From positions 1-64,000 of the forward strand of contig JAFEAT010000018.1 in assembly GCA_018266255.1 (NCBI GenBank): a DNA stretch of 64,000 nt, given 5' to 3'. Below the pieces are notes generated by a model. It did no database searches. It saw nothing but the letters and a program-made list of their open reading frames with translations, and was not told the origin of the DNA. Made by a program: the position numbers and the translations under genes. The DNA comes from Cyanobacteria bacterium SZAS-4. Lineage in GTDB: Bacteria > Cyanobacteriota > Vampirovibrionia > Obscuribacterales > Obscuribacteraceae. Of this stretch, positions 1-9,126 are shown in pieces. Position 1 is the first letter of the stretch, and every line of letters starts with the position of its first letter.

Positions 1-10
1 TGACACAAAA

Positions 11-1042
11 TTATTGACAGACTCTTGTTATTCCGCCTTGTGAGTAGGTCAGACCAACACGGAATTTGTACAAGCCGGTAGACTTACTTGTGAGTTCAAC
101 AACAAAGCTTTCGAGTTCATCACAGCTCAAACGTAAATAGTCGTAATTATTATCGGTTTGAATGCAGTAGTAGCGCCCGGTGCGTGGTTTCAGTTCGCAC
201 TTGTATCTTCTAAATGACATTACTAAGGCATAGTAAATGTACGCATCAAGGCACGGATGATTGTTATATTCGTCCACCTCAACAAAGAGCTTTTCGATTT
301 TAATGTCCGGACTGAGCAAATTTGTCAGATCAAAATTAGCTTTAATTCCCTTTGAGCCAATGTGATGAGCTCTGATCTCTCTAACCGCCTCTGTGGTTTC
401 AACAGTTGCATTCAGTGCGCTTCCGCTAAAACGGAGGTTGCCGAAAACAAAATTGGGGAAAATAACCGCGGTGCTTGCATCCTTGTTCGTCACTAGCTCT
501 GGTATGTCTTGTTCCATTCCGTCAGAGGCTGCTATTTGAGCTATCCCAAAGTCAAATGATTCGCGAACGGTGTAGCCTGACCAAATAGCAGAATAAAAGG
601 CAGCAGAGAAGTCCGATACTGCTTGATTACTGATTTCACTATTCATTCCAATAACAAAATCAATGGAAGCTGCCAATTCACGCGCAATATCAATTGAGTT
701 GCAACAACTCAAGGTCATTATTTTGACAGAGTTTTTGCATGCGTCGCCCAAATGCCGCCATGCTTCCATAGGGACTTTTTGTGCCGTTCCATCGACTTCT
801 GATCTGAAATAAATTGCGTCAATGTCCCCGTGAAAACCTAGGTGTAGAAATTTCGGTCTGTATCGGATTACGTGTTTTGTAAATTGATTCGCTGATACAC
901 CTAGCTCGGACTCAATTTGCGCATTTGCTGAATTCGGAGCTTCGGAGATCGTTTCTTTGAGCTTGCTCAGCTCATAAGTGAGATTAAGGGGTCCTTCACC
1001 GACTGGCGAGGCACCTAAAAATAGTAGAGTCTGTTTAGTCAA
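11..1042 (-). CDS. CHAT/caspase-like peptidase-fold protein
   Basis: A 343-residue protein whose opening (LLFLGASP, then a conserved E near residue 30) is the usual start of bacterial CHAT/caspase-like domains. The likely catalytic pair is His71 in HLGFHGD and Cys113/Cys114 in LSCCNS, followed by the expected strand and helix with GMNSEIS. Residues from about 220 to the end form a separate domain that I do not recognise. The TTG start at 1042 is chosen because GGAGG lies about 9 bases upstream. The gene is divergent from a second CHAT gene at 1329 across 286 bases, so the two may be co-regulated. Bacterial CHAT proteins commonly act as proteases triggered in defence signalling; that role is inferred here. 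The first ten bases of the window lie just past its stop codon. Confidence 0.75.
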   Translation of the reverse strand: MTKQTLLFLGASPVGEGPLNLTYELSKLKETISEAPNSANAQIESELGVSANQFTKHVIRYRPKFLHLGFHGDIDAIYFRSEVDGTAQKVPMEAWRHLGDACKNSVKIMTLSCCNSIDIARELAASIDFVIGMNSEISNQAVSDFSAAFYSAIWSGYTVRESFDFGIAQIAASDGMEQDIPELVTNKDASTAVIFPNFVFGNLRFSGSALNATVETTEAVREIRAHHIGSKGIKANFDLTNLLSPDIKIEKLFVEVDEYNNHPCLDAYIYYALVMSFRRYKCELKPRTGRYYCIQTDNNYDYLRLSCDELESFVVELTSKSTGLYKFRVGLTYSQGGITRVCQ

Positions 1043-1328
1043 CTCGGTCCTCCATATTTTTCACTGGCGCGAATAACCAAATCTCTCCTAATCCCTTTTG
1101 GAATCATCCTATCTTACGCAATTACTCATAAACCGCACGACTGTCTTGCTCGGATTCTCTCTCGATTTCGGGTTCAACCTATCCACTTCGAATATCTGTC
1201 AGTTTGTGTTCAGGCTTCGTGTCTAGAAGTCAATGAAAATTCATGTGTGTCTGTGCAACTATATCGATCTCTTTCGTTCAGATGCATTGATTTGCGAGTA
1301 GAATTTTAAATGTTGATAGGTAAGGACA

Positions 1329-2390
1329 ATGTCTGACTTCTTCCATCTGGCAATAGTCGACTCGGTCGGCGGCGACTTCATTGCTTATGCAAGAACCGAC
1401 GCTGGTGCTGCCTTTGGTGAGTGTAAGGCCAAAGACCTGGAATCCTTGAAGAGCTTTCGTGAGAGTATCGAAAAGGTTTTACAAGGTGAGACTAAACCAT
1501 TTTCAGCACCAGATCTCACCAACTTCGGATCTTCACTTTTTGATTGCTCACTGAATGGAGAAGTGCGCGAACTATACAATGGAATGCCTGCAGATTCCTA
1601 TTCCAGTATTGAAATTTCCAGTCGTAAACCGTCGTTACTTGAAATTCCATGGGAGTACATACAGTTTCCAAAGTCAGCCTTCGGGCCTTCTGCGGCTCGA
1701 TCTGTTGTAAGAGTGGTTCCGACTGTAGGGTTCGGAAAAGTTATTCCTAAAAAAGTGTCCAAGTTGAATGTACTTTTTGCAGTGTCCGCTCCCATTGATC
1801 AAGGTTTAATTAGTTGGGTGGAAGTACAGCAATCACTTGAAGATGCTTTCCTGGCGCGCTTATCGGATGGCGTAAAAATCGACGTCATGCAAATCACAAC
1901 AAAAGCGAAATTAACTGAAGCCATCACCAGCAAAAAGTACGATGTCTTTCACTTCCTTGGTCACGGAGAAGTATCCAACGGTGTTACTAACTTGCTCCTT
2001 GTAGATGATCAAAATCGCACCACGCAGGTCTCTACAACACAGTTCTGTCAGTTGCTCAGCGGTCAATCGCTATCTCTTGTAGTTTTAAGCGCTTGCAATT
2101 CAGGCTCAGGAGATTTTGATTCACCTCACGCAGTACTTGCCAAATCACTTGTTGAGTGCGGTATTCCCGCCGTGATAGCAAGCCAGGTCTCGTTGCCCGA
2201 TGCTACCGTGGCTGGATTTACTGGTTCTCTCTACAAAAATCTATTAGCAACTGGTGACATCGACCGGGCCGTATCAATAGCACGAGTCTCTTTGGCCTTC
2301 GAACTCGGATCTAGTAGCGCTCCGTCATTGGAATGGGGCATTCCAGTACTATATCGGCGCAACAATTCAGGACGCTTGTTAGAAGTATGA
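1329..2390 (+). CDS. CHAT domain protease
   Basis: A 353-residue CHAT protein. The N-terminal third carries the usual pre-CHAT region (LFD..LNGEVRELY, then PSLLEIPWEYI and RSVVRVVPT). The peptidase domain has His212 in HFLGHGE and Cys256 in LSACNSG, the classic His-Cys dyad, followed by the usual GIPAVIASQ segment. The start has an AGGTAAGG ribosome site. It is the first gene of an operon: its stop overlaps the ATG of the next gene (ATGA at 2387), and that gene overlaps the following lipase-like gene in the same manner. Known relatives include the TPR-CHAT protease of gRAMP/Craspase and CHAT proteases in gasdermin operons, which cut a partner protein upon infection. I infer that it proteolytically controls one of the two downstream products. 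Confidence 0.9.
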   Translation: MSDFFHLAIVDSVGGDFIAYARTDAGAAFGECKAKDLESLKSFRESIEKVLQGETKPFSAPDLTNFGSSLFDCSLNGEVRELYNGMPADSYSSIEISSRKPSLLEIPWEYIQFPKSAFGPSAARSVVRVVPTVGFGKVIPKKVSKLNVLFAVSAPIDQGLISWVEVQQSLEDAFLARLSDGVKIDVMQITTKAKLTEAITSKKYDVFHFLGHGEVSNGVTNLLLVDDQNRTTQVSTTQFCQLLSGQSLSLVVLSACNSGSGDFDSPHAVLAKSLVECGIPAVIASQVSLPDATVAGFTGSLYKNLLATGDIDRAVSIARVSLAFELGSSSAPSLEWGIPVLYRRNNSGRLLEV

Positions 2391-3439
2391 AGAAAGACGA
2401 CAAAAAAGCGCTTATGAGTGTATTTACCGGCTTTCCGCAGGAGGCACGTCAGGCTGACGTCAGTTTGAAAGCTGCAAAACCAAAAAGTAAAAAGACTGAG
2501 AGCAAAAATGCAAATCTTGCATCTACTTCAGGCAGCAGAAAAGCAACCAGTAAATCGACTAAGAGCAATGCTCGTAAGGGTGTCAAGCCGTCGAAAATGG
2601 CTGTTGGTAAACCTCGATCTGCGCCGCCGAAGGCCAGGAGTTCTTCAGGAAAACGAGATACTGTTTTACACCGTGAACAATGGAACACGGAGAGCACAAA
2701 ATTTATTCAGCAAACATCTCGACCACTTATGCGCGAAGACCTCCTCACAAGGACGCGCGTGTTTCCCGTTATTGTGGGGATTTGGGACTTAGGAAGTCGA
2801 ATTGGATTTTTGCTCAATCTTCTCGACAAATTGAATAAAGCTCAGGAAACAATTCAATTCAGGCAAGTTTACGCGTCAATTCCTGCTGGGTTGATTAGCA
2901 AACCTGCACGATTACGTGAATGGATGAAAGATGAAAAGCAAATGCTTTCAGAAGAAGATCTGGACACTTTAGATGACAATATCATTGCCAACGATTATTT
3001 CCAGCGAGCCGAAGTTATAAGACAAACACTAGGTTTAAGCGTCTTGTGCGGAATCGTGCCGAGCATGATTGCTGGGCAGGATGACAGTGGAATTTATTGG
3101 AATCATTTTTCTTCAGAGTCCGATTCTGGTCGAGAACTCATCGTCTCAACTTATGAAATACGCGAATTCGCAGACAAAGCGGGTAAACCTGTCGAAGCGG
3201 CCGTTGCAGGTATGATGGTCGCTCAACTTATGGTGGCGCTGAACGAGAAAGTAGGTTTTCATCGCGAAAGCCGTCAGTGCTTTTTTGACTATAACGATCA
3301 GCGCACCACTATCGTGGACTGTATCAAAGCGTGCCAGGTGGATGAGCAATGCCTGAACCTGCTGGAACCCCGTTATAGATCTAGTATGGAAGCACTAGTT
3401 AAGACAATATCCAAATATCGGAGAGTTATTCAAAAGTGA
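2387..3439 (+). CDS. Unknown protein with Lys/Ser-rich linker and Cys/His motif, partner of CHAT protease
   Basis: About 350 residues; the ATG at 2387 is chosen because it overlaps the CHAT stop as ATGA, which suggests translational coupling. Residues about 20-95 are a low-complexity Lys/Ser/Ala/Thr-rich linker with almost no hydrophobic residues. The rest is globular and rich in helices. Near the C-terminus a pattern FHRESRQCFFDY, then a Cys pair spaced as C(5)C about 20 residues on, resembles a metal-binding tail (H-x5-C-x2-D..C..C) that I have seen in other bacterial conflict-type proteins; the family name is not certain. Its own stop overlaps the GTG of the lipase-like gene. It could be the substrate, adaptor or sensor of the CHAT protease, with the exposed linker as a natural cleavage region. 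The function is not known. Confidence 0.75.
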   Translation: MKKDDKKALMSVFTGFPQEARQADVSLKAAKPKSKKTESKNANLASTSGSRKATSKSTKSNARKGVKPSKMAVGKPRSAPPKARSSSGKRDTVLHREQWNTESTKFIQQTSRPLMREDLLTRTRVFPVIVGIWDLGSRIGFLLNLLDKLNKAQETIQFRQVYASIPAGLISKPARLREWMKDEKQMLSEEDLDTLDDNIIANDYFQRAEVIRQTLGLSVLCGIVPSMIAGQDDSGIYWNHFSSESDSGRELIVSTYEIREFADKAGKPVEAAVAGMMVAQLMVALNEKVGFHRESRQCFFDYNDQRTTIVDCIKACQVDEQCLNLLEPRYRSSMEALVKTISKYRRVIQK

Positions 3440-4761
3440 CAGCAGTAGTGGTTTTTATTCCGGGAATAATGGGGTCTCAGCTAACAAGTCCTGCTGGAAA
3501 AATTGTTTGGCCTGGCGAATTTCTTGAATTGATAGCACCTTACAAGCATATGGATGCGTTGCTTGATGAGCAAACGGCGCCAACGGATATCATTCGTGAT
3601 TACGGAATAATTCCTCAGTACAGCCTATTGGTAAAAGACTTAAACAGCTGTGGCTTCAGCGAAACATCAAATCCTCCAACCCTTATTTGTTTTGCCTACG
3701 ACTGGCGCAAGTCGAATGTTTTAGCTGCAAAGGCGTTGTCGGCTAAATTGGACAGTTTGCTAGAGCAAAATCCTGCCATTGATGAGATCATTTTGATTGG
3801 TCACTCAATGGGCGGTTTGATTTGCCGTTACTATCTAGAAAGTGGGAAATTTAATGACGCCATCGCTTTTGCGAAAGTGGCTAAACTCATAACGCTTGCC
3901 ACACCTCATAGAGGTTCACCGTTGGCTCTAACAGCCATCCTCGGACAAGACAGAAAGATGTGGCTGCGGCCGGATCAAGTAGCGAGTTTTGCCGCCGACG
4001 CACGCTATCCCGCAGTTTATGAATTGATGCCACCAAATACAGAGCCGTTTCTCTGGGATGAAACTCCAGCGGCAAACTTATCCATAATCGACTTGGTATC
4101 AAAAACGGCCGAGATGAAATTGAGTGCTGAGAATTTAGCTCAAGCTGCCGCTTTCCACAAAGGTCTAGACCTCTCCAAAAAACCAGATGCTGTCAGATAT
4201 TTTTGCTTTGTCGGCAGTCGTATGAAAACAGCTACAACAGCACTTTACGCCAAAGACCCAAAAGCTTTTCATGTAAGAAAATTCGAAAGCGAGGGTGGTG
4301 GCGACGGTACTGTACCATTCGCCAGTGGACTCCTCCCTTCTGTTCAATGGTTTGCGGTGGGCGGTGAACATGGGCAAATTTATAAAGACAAAGATTTGCG
4401 CCACCGGTTAGGAATTCTTTTAGGAAAACCTGGACTACTTCCTGGCGAAACAAAACCATCGATCGTGACAAAAGAATATGTGATCGGCAAAAACGATCCG
4501 ATTCAAGCTGTAATAAAGTGGACTGTCTCTATTAACTCAATTGACGGAAACGTGATTCTCGAAAAGGCCACCGACGTAACCGATCAAAAGGTGGAAAAGT
4601 ACGTTGAGTACAGCAAGACAAAAGTCGAATACACCGGTCCCAGTTTAGAACATTTGTCGATCGAGCTTCCAGGACCAAAGTACGCCGGTGTTTACAAAAT
4701 CCGCTATTCAAGCACCGACGGAACTGAAACTTGCGACTATCAATTCTTTGTCCAGGGGTAG
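3436..4761 (+). CDS. LCAT-like acyltransferase/phospholipase (alpha/beta hydrolase)
   Basis: A 441-residue alpha/beta hydrolase of the lecithin:cholesterol acyltransferase family (PF02450). It opens with VVFIPGIMGSQL and IVWPGE, contains the family signature FAYDWRKSN, and has the nucleophile Ser124 in GHSMGG. Asp290 in GGGDGTVPF and His312 in GGEHGQ complete a plausible triad. Residues after about 345 form a beta-rich C-terminal domain. There is no signal peptide, so it is probably cytoplasmic and would act on the inner membrane from inside. GTG at 3436 is the start, overlapping the previous stop as GTGA. As the last gene of a CHAT operon it is a plausible membrane-damaging effector, like lipases in other abortive-infection systems; that role is inferred from context only. 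Confidence 0.85.
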   Translation: MTAVVVFIPGIMGSQLTSPAGKIVWPGEFLELIAPYKHMDALLDEQTAPTDIIRDYGIIPQYSLLVKDLNSCGFSETSNPPTLICFAYDWRKSNVLAAKALSAKLDSLLEQNPAIDEIILIGHSMGGLICRYYLESGKFNDAIAFAKVAKLITLATPHRGSPLALTAILGQDRKMWLRPDQVASFAADARYPAVYELMPPNTEPFLWDETPAANLSIIDLVSKTAEMKLSAENLAQAAAFHKGLDLSKKPDAVRYFCFVGSRMKTATTALYAKDPKAFHVRKFESEGGGDGTVPFASGLLPSVQWFAVGGEHGQIYKDKDLRHRLGILLGKPGLLPGETKPSIVTKEYVIGKNDPIQAVIKWTVSINSIDGNVILEKATDVTDQKVEKYVEYSKTKVEYTGPSLEHLSIELPGPKYAGVYKIRYSSTDGTETCDYQFFVQG

Positions 4762-4990
4762 TTCGTACTGTCGTGTTCCTGTGGTGTTCTTTCACTCCGT
4801 CGTCGAACTTCATGGTCACCTGAACTAGCATCCGCCGGTAAAATGAAAAGCATTTTGTAACTCCCATTATTGGCTCTAAGACACGTCCATACAGCAAACT
4901 TTGTCAACGCACCAAATCAGATCTGTAGGAAGTTCAGTTCGGCGAGCGTGAGGGCTGGCAAAAAAGTTCCGCACAGAATGGAGATAGATC

Positions 4991-5398
4991 ATGCCGGTAC
5001 CTCTTCATGCGGGCAGTACTGAAAAATTTTTTTACACCGATGATTTTGGTAAAGAGCGGCTTGTAACCTTGAAAGACTACATAGGTGATGCCGGTAGTCT
5101 CGTGCGCTACGATCCCGCAATTCACGAACACCCCATCGGGTATGGACGCTTACACCTTCGACATTTGAAGATTCGCTCCCTCAGGCCAGATACTAACGGT
5201 AAGAAACTGTACAAAGACATTCCAGTGCAGGAGGACAATCCACTATGGACTGGTCCTCTTGGGCAGCGACTACAAATCGCTGGGGCTGATTTCGAGGTGA
5301 TCAGGAAAGTAGAAGAAGTCGAATACGGTGTCAAAGGAGCGGCGGAAAGACGAAGAGCTATACGAGCGAATAAAAAGCTGGCGCGTGAAACAAGCTGA
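4991..5398 (+). CDS. Small conserved-type hypothetical protein
   Basis: A 135-residue protein with a good ribosome site (GGAG about 9 bases before the ATG). It has no signal peptide, no membrane segment and no motif that I recognise. It is mixed alpha/beta with many charged residues, and the last 25 residues are a very basic helix (RRRAIRANKKLAR). It lies 230 bases after the CHAT-lipase operon on the same strand and 65 bases before a secreted HEAT protein, so it may be the last member of either group. The 4762-4990 gap has no evident gene. Confidence 0.6.
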   Translation: MPVPLHAGSTEKFFYTDDFGKERLVTLKDYIGDAGSLVRYDPAIHEHPIGYGRLHLRHLKIRSLRPDTNGKKLYKDIPVQEDNPLWTGPLGQRLQIAGADFEVIRKVEEVEYGVKGAAERRRAIRANKKLARETS

Positions 5399-5463
5399 TA
5401 TCATCGAAGCACAGATCAGAGAATACAGGAGTAAGAGTCAATGCGCTCCACAACTTCCATCCA

Positions 5464-7170
5464 ATGAAAGTAATACTCGCCACTATCACGCTATTCTTCA
5501 CCGCCAACCTTTTCGCAGCAGGTCAAATGGACTCGCAACTAGGTGCTGGATTCCAATCAAAAAATCCCTTAAGCGAAACCTACGAGGGGTACGTTCAAAC
5601 GTTCAAAAAAGCAGTTTCAGGTCCCTTTACCGAAAAAGATTTGAATGAGGTCTTCAGCGATTACCCCAATCTGATAATGACAGGCGTCGACACTAACGCC
5701 CTGGTGAACGATATCGCTGGACGGAAAACCACCTACTTCCCTCTCCAGAAATTACGGGAAGAGCTCTTCTATCACGACGACATCGAAAAACTGCTGCACT
5801 CAAAGGACCAATACCAGCGCATGTTGGCTTACATAACGCTCGCTTCAGCAGGCGATAATTCGTTCAACGATCTTCTCCTACAAGCTTGTAAAACTGAGAC
5901 TTTTAAGGGCGGCAAGATGTGGTCGGGACTCGCTTTACTCTATCTGCACGATAGTCACACCTCAGAACTTTTTGATTTTCTTGTCGAGAATGAAGAGTTC
6001 GGAGACGCCCATATGGCGCCCTTCTATTTGAAGCTGGACAAGCAGTCAATAATGCAAACAGCGTACGAAAAAATATCGTCAAAGAATGAAAAGGCTAAGA
6101 TTCTCGCCGTTCAAAGTCTTGCGGTAACCGGGCTAAATCCCAGAACCGATCAAGTTGTTAGAGAGTCAGTTCAAAGCTGGGACTCATCGCTGAAGGGTTA
6201 TGCCATTTATACCGTGAAGCAACTCGGCATGGGCGATCTGACATCACTGCTCGCACCATTACTAAAAGACGAAAAAATCAGAGGCATAGCTCTTGAAGCT
6301 CTAGCAAACAGTCCCACACCCGCTGACCAGCAGTACCTGAACTCGCTCGTACCAGAAAAAGGCGAAGTACCTCAGGATCTGTTGCACGCATATCTAACAT
6401 CCACGCGCGAAGATTCAGTCAGGAAATGGCTGTCACTTATTTGCGAGAAAGAGGTTAGTCCAAAGTACGTTTTCTTTGAATTTCAACAACCGCTTCTCCA
6501 CTCGGATTCTATGTTGGATGCTGTTAAAAGCGCAATCCGCCAAACGAAAAACAACAAAATATTGCATGAACTTTTAAGAGCTTTGTCCGGGCGAAAAGAC
6601 GACGACAGTGTCAATTTGCTCATTCAACAGCTTTCCTCCGAAGACTCCACTGTTCGCTATTGGGCAGGTTTTAGTCTCAAGGGATGTACGGCACCGCAGC
6701 TGGTATCGAAACTACCCAGTTTGCTTCGAGATCCTGCTGTTAGAACCACAGCTCTTACAGAATTAGCAATAAAGAACAACGTTGATGGACTCCAGGATCT
6801 ATACCAGAATCTGTTGGACAAAGAGGACCCACATTCCCGTGATTGGCGCAGAAGTGCCCTCAGCTATCTATCAAATTTCCCAAGGGCAGAAGATCAGGAG
6901 CGGTTCAGAACAATCCTTAAAGGAACGGACGATTCATTCGTCAAAAGATATGCAGCGGCAGGACTCGGCAGGCTGCACGATCGTGACTCGGTTGATCTCA
7001 TCGAAACAGCGTTGCATCAGGAGCCTGCAAATGACGCCAATGCAATAACATACTTGATCGCCCTGGGCAGTATTAAGGGCGATAAGGCTAAGTCTATCGT
7101 CGAGTCCTACAAGAACAGCAAAAACAAATCAGTCAATGACTTAGTCTCAAAGTTATTGGCTGATTGGTAA
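5464..7170 (+). CDS. Secreted HEAT-repeat protein
   Basis: A 568-residue protein with an N-terminal signal peptide (MKVILATITLFFTANLFAAG). The body is a chain of helical HEAT/PBS-lyase-type repeats seen as recurrent units such as VRYWAGFSLKG, VRTTALTELAI and VKRYAAAGLGRL at roughly 30-residue spacing, especially over the last 350 residues. HEAT arrays are protein-binding scaffolds; no catalytic motif is visible. It should act in the periplasm or at the cell surface. A TonB-like/TPR secreted protein follows directly on the same strand, so the two may be co-transcribed. Confidence 0.75.
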   Translation: MKVILATITLFFTANLFAAGQMDSQLGAGFQSKNPLSETYEGYVQTFKKAVSGPFTEKDLNEVFSDYPNLIMTGVDTNALVNDIAGRKTTYFPLQKLREELFYHDDIEKLLHSKDQYQRMLAYITLASAGDNSFNDLLLQACKTETFKGGKMWSGLALLYLHDSHTSELFDFLVENEEFGDAHMAPFYLKLDKQSIMQTAYEKISSKNEKAKILAVQSLAVTGLNPRTDQVVRESVQSWDSSLKGYAIYTVKQLGMGDLTSLLAPLLKDEKIRGIALEALANSPTPADQQYLNSLVPEKGEVPQDLLHAYLTSTREDSVRKWLSLICEKEVSPKYVFFEFQQPLLHSDSMLDAVKSAIRQTKNNKILHELLRALSGRKDDDSVNLLIQQLSSEDSTVRYWAGFSLKGCTAPQLVSKLPSLLRDPAVRTTALTELAIKNNVDGLQDLYQNLLDKEDPHSRDWRRSALSYLSNFPRAEDQERFRTILKGTDDSFVKRYAAAGLGRLHDRDSVDLIETALHQEPANDANAITYLIALGSIKGDKAKSIVESYKNSKNKSVNDLVSKLLADW

Positions 7171-7217
7171 CGAGTATTCAGCAACACAAGAACATCGTTG
7201 CTATTCGCGGAGCCCAC

Positions 7218-8054
7218 ATGAATCCCAACGCCCCAAATATCGTCAATCTAATCCAGTCGTTGTTCCTCGCAGCAATACTTTGCACGACCTGCGCATCTGC
7301 GAAAAAATCGAATATTGACTACATGCCATACATGAGGTGCGTGCAGCAGCGGATTAAACTACACTGGCATCCCGAACGCTTTCCAGCAACTCTTAGATGC
7401 ATCGTACTTTTCAAAATTCACCGTGACGGCTCTATTTCGGATTTGAAGTTTGCAGAGCAAACCACGATTCAGTCTCTCAATCGATCAACCATGAACGCGG
7501 TGCAAGCATCGGCACCATTTGACCCATTGCCTGCAGGCTCAGACGACGATGTCGATATCAAGTTCACGTTTGACTACAACATCTTTCATGACCTCGATAA
7601 ACTTCGCGCAATACGAATTAAAGATTGTGAGGAGGCTTTAGCTCAGAAAGAAACGCAATTCGGACCAGAACATCCCGCGGCCGCGATTGCAATCAGGAAT
7701 TTAGCAGATGAAGTTAGCAACCAGGGAAAATATGAAAAAGCCGAGCCCATGTATAAACGTGCAATAGCTATACAAGAAAAACACATCCCTGCAACCGAAA
7801 AAGAGCTCGCAATCACTCTCACCAATTTTGGCGAGCTTTATTACTTGCAGAAAAAGTATGCCGATGCGGAGCCGCTGTACAAACACGGGCTCTCGATCAA
7901 CGAAAAGTTTCCCACCAACAATCCGTCCTTACAGGCAGACCTGGAACACTACGCCAAGTTGCTGTACGTCACCAACAGAACCACCCAGGCTAACGAACTC
8001 TACGACCGCCTGAAGGAATTGCGCAGTCAAAAACAGAAAGCTCATGAGCATTGA
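7218..8054 (+). CDS. Secreted TonB-C-like and TPR protein
   Basis: About 278 residues from the ATG at 7218, preferred over an upstream TTG at 7164 because it places a signal peptide (SLFLAAILCTTCASA) at the N-terminus. Residues about 30-120 resemble the TonB C-terminal fold: YMPYMRCVQQRIKLHW, then a region IHRDGSISDLKF with the usual glycine turn, and a final VDIKFTFDY strand. The rest holds at least two TPR units of the kinesin-light-chain type (KYEKAEPMYKRAIAIQEK and KYADAEPLYKHGLSINEK). TonB-C/TPR fusions of this type are frequent in Obscuribacterales-like genomes. It is probably a periplasmic scaffold rather than a real TonB, as there is no N-terminal ExbB-binding helix. Confidence 0.75.
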   Translation: MNPNAPNIVNLIQSLFLAAILCTTCASAKKSNIDYMPYMRCVQQRIKLHWHPERFPATLRCIVLFKIHRDGSISDLKFAEQTTIQSLNRSTMNAVQASAPFDPLPAGSDDDVDIKFTFDYNIFHDLDKLRAIRIKDCEEALAQKETQFGPEHPAAAIAIRNLADEVSNQGKYEKAEPMYKRAIAIQEKHIPATEKELAITLTNFGELYYLQKKYADAEPLYKHGLSINEKFPTNNPSLQADLEHYAKLLYVTNRTTQANELYDRLKELRSQKQKAHEH

Positions 8055-8193
8055 AACATCCTTTGCTCATTCACCTGCGTCCTGCGATCAAACCTACACT
8101 GTAAAAATTTTAAGACCATTGGTTACAGATAGAATGAATTGATAACTAGATTTCAGTCCTTAAAAAATAACAGAAAGGTCTTTAGGTCAACCG

Positions 8194-8691
8194 TTGCCGG
8201 ATTCAAACGACATGAATTTGTGGACGCGATACAAAACCAAACCGATACCAGGCGATACGTACCCTGTGTCTAACCGTACCTTGTCAGCGATGCTCGACGG
8301 TATTCCGCAGTCCGAAATCGAAGTAACGTACTCTACGTACAGAATGTCTGAAAGACGTTTTCAAAAAACAAAAATGTCTAGATCAAATAAGCCGTTCCAG
8401 GACTATTCACACTCAATCATCAGAGCTTCACACATTCGCTCTGGAGTGACTACGAGAGTCGATTCAAATATTGACACGCCAGAGCCCGCAGATGAATGGA
8501 ACATCACAGTACATTCCATGCCTGCTGCTCAAATAACGCAGTTTCGCAGATGCCTCGAAGATGAAGGATTTACTCAAATCAAAAATTGGTTCATCGATAC
8601 GAATAAACAGCAGGGCGTCATTGCTAATCAGTCATTGGATATAGGCTTCGACGGGAAGCACCTGACCTTCAAATACTTCAGCCAGTTCTAA
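8194..8691 (+). CDS. Hypothetical protein
   Basis: A 165-residue protein from a TTG at 8194, with an in-frame ATG at 8212 as an alternative start. No domain is recognised. The middle is basic and Ser-rich; the C-terminal half has a plausible small alpha/beta pattern ending in a WFIDTNKQQG strand region. It has no signal peptide or membrane helix. It converges with the response regulator gene, leaving only 12 bases between the stops. Confidence 0.5.
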   Translation: MPDSNDMNLWTRYKTKPIPGDTYPVSNRTLSAMLDGIPQSEIEVTYSTYRMSERRFQKTKMSRSNKPFQDYSHSIIRASHIRSGVTTRVDSNIDTPEPADEWNITVHSMPAAQITQFRRCLEDEGFTQIKNWFIDTNKQQGVIANQSLDIGFDGKHLTFKYFSQF

Positions 8692-8703
8692 AACGCGTCG
8701 AAG

Positions 8704-9126
8704 TTAAAATACAAATTCAGCGCTGCTACTACTGCACTTCCATCTTTTAAGCACCAATTCCAACTTGTCCATATCTACGGGCTTGGCCAGATAGTCTGAC
8801 ATACCGACTCTCAGACACACCTCACGGCTGGCGCCACCGGCGGTAGTTGCGATGATCGGCGTCGGCTCTCTGCGCATCTGTTCTTCGTGACATCGGATTG
8901 CAGCAGTGGCTTGCAATCCGTCCATATGTGGCATCTGAATATCCATAAATATCAAACAGTAGCGATTGTTCTCGAAAAGTCGGACCGCGACCAAGCCATT
9001 TTCAGCCTGGTCAACATCGAATCCACATAGCTCCAGTTGCTTGCACATTAACCATCGAAGCGCGCTATCGTCATCAACAACCAGGATAGAAAGTCCCTTA
9101 GTACTATGCAGTTGATTTGTATTCAT
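8704..9126 (-). CDS. Single-domain response regulator (CheY-like receiver)
   Basis: A 140-residue stand-alone receiver domain. The acidic pocket VVDDD is at residues 17-20, the phospho-acceptor Asp62 lies in FMDIQMPHMDG, the switch Thr is in IIATTAGG, and the invariant Lys is in LAKPVD. No output domain follows, so it should work by protein-protein contact or as a phosphorelay intermediate. The IIATTAGG and LAKPV sequences resemble receiver domains of hybrid histidine kinases. No kinase gene is nearby in the window. The 417 bases upstream contain no other gene. Confidence 0.92.
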   Translation of the reverse strand: MNTNQLHSTKGLSILVVDDDSALRWLMCKQLELCGFDVDQAENGLVAVRLFENNRYCLIFMDIQMPHMDGLQATAAIRCHEEQMRREPTPIIATTAGGASREVCLRVGMSDYLAKPVDMDKLELVLKRWKCSSSSAEFVF

